From Paenibacillus sp. JQZ6Y-1 (lineage in GTDB: Bacteria > Bacillota > Bacilli > Paenibacillales > Paenibacillaceae), in assembly GCF_040719145.1 (NCBI RefSeq), contig NZ_JBFDUZ010000012.1, forward strand, positions 1 to 34,945: a stretch of DNA of 34,945 nucleotides, given 5' to 3'. Below, in pieces: positions 31,380 through 34,945 of this stretch. Position numbers and translations under genes: made by a program. Position 1 is the first letter of the stretch. Each line of letters starts with the position of its first letter. The notes below the pieces were generated by a model. The model had not been told where the DNA came from and ran no database searches. It worked only from the letters and a program-made list of their open reading frames with translations.

Positions 31380-34300
31380 ATGAGGATCATTAGACAATAC
31401 AGCATAACTATACTGTTCTTCACCGTATTGATCCTGGGATTTACTTCTCTCTCTGTTGATTATGCGGCTGCAGATGCTAATAATTCCGTCCATATTCAGA
31501 AGGGGAAAATAGAATTTTATACTATTTCTACCAAAGCTACAACCAGTACACGCTATAAAACGGTAGGTTTCACTATTACCAAAGAGGCAAGATGTACTTC
31601 TACAGATAGTAATGCTGATTGTAGACCGCAGCAAGGGAAGTTCGGAACTGTCAGAAATAGGCAAGTTGATGAAATCCCTTATGGAAGCAGTGAAGTGAAA
31701 ACATTATTTGAAGTAGATGCACAAACCGTGCTTAATGCTCTCAAAGAAGCTGACTCGTTAGATATTAAGAATGGCGACACGATTTACCTGAGTGCAATAT
31801 TCCATGTTATGCATGGATCCTCAGAAGATCCTACAGACTATACAGATCTTAGGTCAATCCGATCTGCAGAGTCGTGGGCAGACCCGAATGGATTCCGGCA
31901 ATACTATGACTTACCCGTCACATGGGAGGGTGGAGCTGATCCAGTCGACTTCATCCTAAAAACGGTCGATGGTACGAAGCTTGCTGCCGATGCTATTACG
32001 GATGATCAGCATCCGGATGGATTATGGAAGACCGGTGAAACGGTCTCCCATACGTTGCCGCCCACGTTTGAATACCAGGGTGTAACGTATACGCTGAATA
32101 AATCTTACATCCAGTCGACATTAGACGAGAGTAAGACGAAGTTTGTGCAAGAGGGCGATCCTGAGACAAATCCGCAGCTGAGCAAACGGAACTTTACTAC
32201 TTTTGCCGGTGGTACGCACCTGATAGGCGTGTACGACGAAGGCAATCCAGTGAAGGCAAAATTCTTTAGCAGTGATGGGGCTGAACTTCAAGATCCAGTC
32301 GATCTGGGAAATAAAAAAACTGGCGAAGCAGCCAGCTATACTTTTCCAGAAACGATCGATGTGGAAGGGACTACATTTACGATCATTAAATCGTACATAG
32401 CGTACAATTCAGATCCAGACAACCAGCGATTTGTGCAGGAGAAAGGCTCCAGCTCGCTCCTAGCTAGAAACACTACAACTCCTGCAGGCGGAGCAGCCAT
32501 CATAGGGGTGTATGAATCGGACGAAGCACCACCGCAAATGGGCGTTTGCAAGTGGACGATTGAGCCGCCTTCTGTTGCAAGCACTAAAGAGAAGACGTTT
32601 ATGAACTCGGTTGCTTCTGGACATATTCTTGCAGATGATCTCAGCAACGATCGACACTTTGATGCAACAAAAGGCATTCCGACAAGCGAGAACTTATATG
32701 CTAATGCCTGGGACTATAGCTATCTGTTCAATCATACTTTTGATCAGATGCAAGGTAACATCAAATACGAGTGTGAAATGAATGTCAGGTACAATCTACG
32801 CTGGTACGAGAAACGTAAGGGAAAACCCGATAAGGTGCGTACAGCGTCTGAAACGAAGAACTATAACTTTGGCTTTACATTGCCGTATTCGTACTGGCAA
32901 ATTAACCGATTAGAGGTGCTGCAGATCAGTGGCGCGACGATGCAGAACTACGCACTACCAGGGGGCAGCGTTATTTTAACACCAATGCAAACTCCACCAT
33001 CTACGGAGCTTGCTCATGATACGGATGTTAAATATCATGTGAAGCCTGCAAACACGGCCAAGTTTTCGTATAGTCCACCAACAGTACAAGGTGGAAGTAG
33101 TCGGCCAAGTGTTCCTAATGACAAGGGGAAGCTAACCAGCATGGCTCAAAGTCATACAGATGATCCGGACGTGCGAAATGACAAATTCACGTTCACCTTC
33201 TCCGGAAAAAAGACAGAGGTCATGAATGGAGATTGGGTGAAGAACGAAGGAGAGGCGCCAAACGAAATTCCAGATGCACCGCTCATCCGACCGTTCAAAG
33301 AAACCAAGGAAATGACTTTGTATAAAGCGAACCTGACCATTTCCAAAACGCTTGTCAACAAAGCGAACACGCCAGCAACGGGCACGATTTATTTTAAGCT
33401 GCAGGACAATCAGGTGAATGGTGTTGGGGATATGCGGTACCCGATCCATAACATCAATACTGTCACTGTGCATACCCCTGTGGTCAACTACAGCGAGATT
33501 ACGGATGATCAGGCACATAATCAGAAAACGGAACCGAATACCCAGCGAGCTGCCTTGATTTTGGAACGACCCTTTACGGTACGCATCCCAACAGAGGGAC
33601 AACATTTGAATGGATCCAGTTACCCCGGCTATGGGGATCGGGATTATGCCAAATACTTCCGCACCAAGCAGGTACGCTTTCCCTTCGATGTATACAATGA
33701 GGATCGAACCAAGTTTATCGCCAAAGATACGTGGATCGATATTCCGGTCAAGCAATTGGATACTACATTTCAATTACCAGTGTGGGTAGACGAAGGGGAT
33801 TATACGGTCTATTACCGGAATATTGCGGAGAATGCCCCCACTAACTTTACGACGCAGCAAGATGCCAACACCCAGTTAGCGAATCACGTCGCTACCGATA
33901 CGATTGATGTGGAAGTGATCGGACGACTGTATGATTTTCATCTGACCGACATTGCGGACTACAACTGGGAAACTGTATTTCGAACCCAAAAAGGTAGCAG
34001 TCAACCAACTGGGCTGAGTTATTGGGTAGGGGAGAATGGAATCGATGGTCAGCCGCGTGGAAATGAGCAGCCGTTTATGCTACCGATTCATGCAGGGAGT
34101 CATCCGCAGCAGGGCTTCAAAAATGCAGCGATCAAATTGGGGTATCATTTCAAGTTTGATTTGAAAACCAAAGGGAATATGTTTAGTAATCTAGATGGAA
34201 TACGAATAACAACAGACTTTCGATACTACAAAAAAGATGGATCTGCTACTGTTCCGGTCGATCTGTACTATCGGGATGCTAAGCAAACCTTTATAAAGAT

Positions 34301-34945
34301 AGGGTCTGCCCAAGATCAGGAGAAGCGATATAGCATTCTAAACGAACGATTGCGCAATGTTCCCGAACAGGAAATGTTGGACACAGCAGATTGGAAATAC
34401 AAGACGTATTACACTCCAGAACAGCTGGCAGGCGTTACCCAACAGAAGTTTGAAACCAATTATATCAATAACGTCACTCAACAAAAAACATCGGTAGGGA
34501 ATTTTGCGCAGTTGCTGCTTCCCGAACAGCTACGAACGCTGATCGGTCCGAAAACGGGGATACCGACGAATGCATCTGCCACTGTAGAACGAGCGAATGC
34601 TTCGATACAGACATGGTATGGCGAGTACAGCTTGCCGGCTGAAACCTACATGGTAGAGCGAGGAACAGACATAGCCGAATACGCACGCAAGCATGGGGGA
34701 TTGGATGAGAAGTCTCCGATTTGGCTACGGCAAGGATATGTAGTCGTGAACTTCAATATCGAGTCGATTCAGCAAGGTGATCTGAAGCATCCGCATTTGC
34801 AATACATCCATGCTCCACAAATGAATGCAAAGAAGAGGAATCAGTGGCAAATGGAAGGATTCCAAGATCAGATGATCGATGCGTATCATCATACGTTTTC
34901 GTTGCAAGATGGAGACGTAGCATTTTACCATGCTGGACAGTCCAG
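31380..34945 (+). CDS. Giant secreted protein 2 (3' end outside window)
   Basis: The frame is open from 31380 to the window end (1188 codons). By comparison with giant protein 1 only about 11 codons and the stop are missing. A signal peptide (MRIIRQYSITILFFTVLILGF..., cleavage near AAADA) leads into an N-terminal region unrelated to copy 1. Two tandem MucBP-like repeats follow (about 195-290 and 295-380, each ending in GVYDE or GVYES). From Cys390 (CKWTIEPP) it parallels copy 1, first at moderate and then at near-perfect identity from about residue 747. The Cys-linker seen in copy 1 is absent. The start has GGGG directly against the ATG and so a poor ribosome site; an in-frame TAA at 31368 rules out a longer form. 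It probably relies on coupling with protein C. Confidence 0.85.
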   Translation, partial: MRIIRQYSITILFFTVLILGFTSLSVDYAAADANNSVHIQKGKIEFYTISTKATTSTRYKTVGFTITKEARCTSTDSNADCRPQQGKFGTVRNRQVDEIPYGSSEVKTLFEVDAQTVLNALKEADSLDIKNGDTIYLSAIFHVMHGSSEDPTDYTDLRSIRSAESWADPNGFRQYYDLPVTWEGGADPVDFILKTVDGTKLAADAITDDQHPDGLWKTGETVSHTLPPTFEYQGVTYTLNKSYIQSTLDESKTKFVQEGDPETNPQLSKRNFTTFAGGTHLIGVYDEGNPVKAKFFSSDGAELQDPVDLGNKKTGEAASYTFPETIDVEGTTFTIIKSYIAYNSDPDNQRFVQEKGSSSLLARNTTTPAGGAAIIGVYESDEAPPQMGVCKWTIEPPSVASTKEKTFMNSVASGHILADDLSNDRHFDATKGIPTSENLYANAWDYSYLFNHTFDQMQGNIKYECEMNVRYNLRWYEKRKGKPDKVRTASETKNYNFGFTLPYSYWQINRLEVLQISGATMQNYALPGGSVILTPMQTPPSTELAHDTDVKYHVKPANTAKFSYSPPTVQGGSSRPSVPNDKGKLTSMAQSHTDDPDVRNDKFTFTFSGKKTEVMNGDWVKNEGEAPNEIPDAPLIRPFKETKEMTLYKANLTISKTLVNKANTPATGTIYFKLQDNQVNGVGDMRYPIHNINTVTVHTPVVNYSEITDDQAHNQKTEPNTQRAALILERPFTVRIPTEGQHLNGSSYPGYGDRDYAKYFRTKQVRFPFDVYNEDRTKFIAKDTWIDIPVKQLDTTFQLPVWVDEGDYTVYYRNIAENAPTNFTTQQDANTQLANHVATDTIDVEVIGRLYDFHLTDIADYNWETVFRTQKGSSQPTGLSYWVGENGIDGQPRGNEQPFMLPIHAGSHPQQGFKNAAIKLGYHFKFDLKTKGNMFSNLDGIRITTDFRYYKKDGSATVPVDLYYRDAKQTFIKIGSAQDQEKRYSILNERLRNVPEQEMLDTADWKYKTYYTPEQLAGVTQQKFETNYINNVTQQKTSVGNFAQLLLPEQLRTLIGPKTGIPTNASATVERANASIQTWYGEYSLPAETYMVERGTDIAEYARKHGGLDEKSPIWLRQGYVVVNFNIESIQQGDLKHPHLQYIHAPQMNAKKRNQWQMEGFQDQMIDAYHHTFSLQDGDVAFYHAGQS
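33618..34945 (+). repeat. Near-identical 1.33 kb tract, copy 2
   Basis: This is the partner of 27371-28698 inside giant gene 2; see that entry for the comparison. It reaches the window edge, so its true right border is unknown. Confidence 0.9.

Larger units (their letters stand above)
29083..34945 (+). repeat. Duplicated module, copy B (two stalk proteins + giant protein 2)
   Basis: This is a direct repeat of module A with an extra stalk-domain gene (30249-31352) between the first stalk gene and the giant gene, and with a different N-terminal region in the giant gene. It runs beyond the right end of the window. Confidence 0.85.

Noticed and set aside
31380..34945. Apparent gene desert with only minus-strand frames
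   Set aside because: A continuous plus-strand frame runs from 31380 off the window end and matches giant protein 1, so the stretch is coding.

Overview
The window looks like chromosome of a Gram-positive spore-former of the Paenibacillaceae, probably Paenibacillus. This is inference from family content: strong AGGAGG-type ribosome sites, sigma-A-like promoters, a CcpA-type cre site, LacI and RpiR regulators, secreted proteins with copper-amine-oxidase-N (stalk) domains, and a Tad-type export locus with no outer-membrane secretin. No rRNA, tRNA, CRISPR array, transposase or phage gene was seen.

Layout. 1-1571: the 3' end of an Rhs/YD-repeat polymorphic toxin and its overlapping putative immunity gene, closed by a strong terminator. 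1990-2475: a small secreted protein of unknown function. 2678-6457: a divergent set of a YfcC/DcuC-family carrier (minus), an RpiR/SIS regulator and an M20 amidohydrolase. 6622-7346: an orphan colicin-type immunity protein and a convergent GNAT acetyltransferase. 7565-14051: a LacI regulator, then a promoter with a cre-like site and two abutting palindromic operators, then a four-gene operon: TIM-barrel/PfkB-kinase fusion, ACS-family MFS carrier, 3-hexulose-6-phosphate-synthase-like enzyme and 6-phospho-3-hexuloisomerase. It looks like a sugar or sugar-acid catabolic operon that uses ribulose-monophosphate-pathway enzymes.

14300-24329: a divergent Tad/type-IVc-pilus-like system. It opens with a 21-residue leader ORF overlapping a ribbon-helix-helix-like regulator. 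A tightly packed operon follows: CpaB-like SAF protein, two MinD/CpaE-like proteins with degenerate Walker A loops, a membrane-anchored CpaF-like ATPase, a TadB-TadC-like fusion, two short paralogous pilin-like proteins and two larger single-TM exported proteins. No prepilin peptidase is visible.

24285-34945: the same transcription direction continues into a tandem duplicated module. Each unit has a secreted stalk-domain protein and a very large secreted protein (1126 residues in copy 1; copy 2 runs off the window end). The large proteins have unrelated N-termini, related middles, and C-terminal thirds almost identical at the DNA level. The second unit carries a relic of the 3' end of the last apparatus gene, which marks the duplication boundary, and an extra stalk-domain gene. 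I read 15298-34945 as one export/adhesion system with a diversifying set of surface proteins. This is the most novel part of the window.
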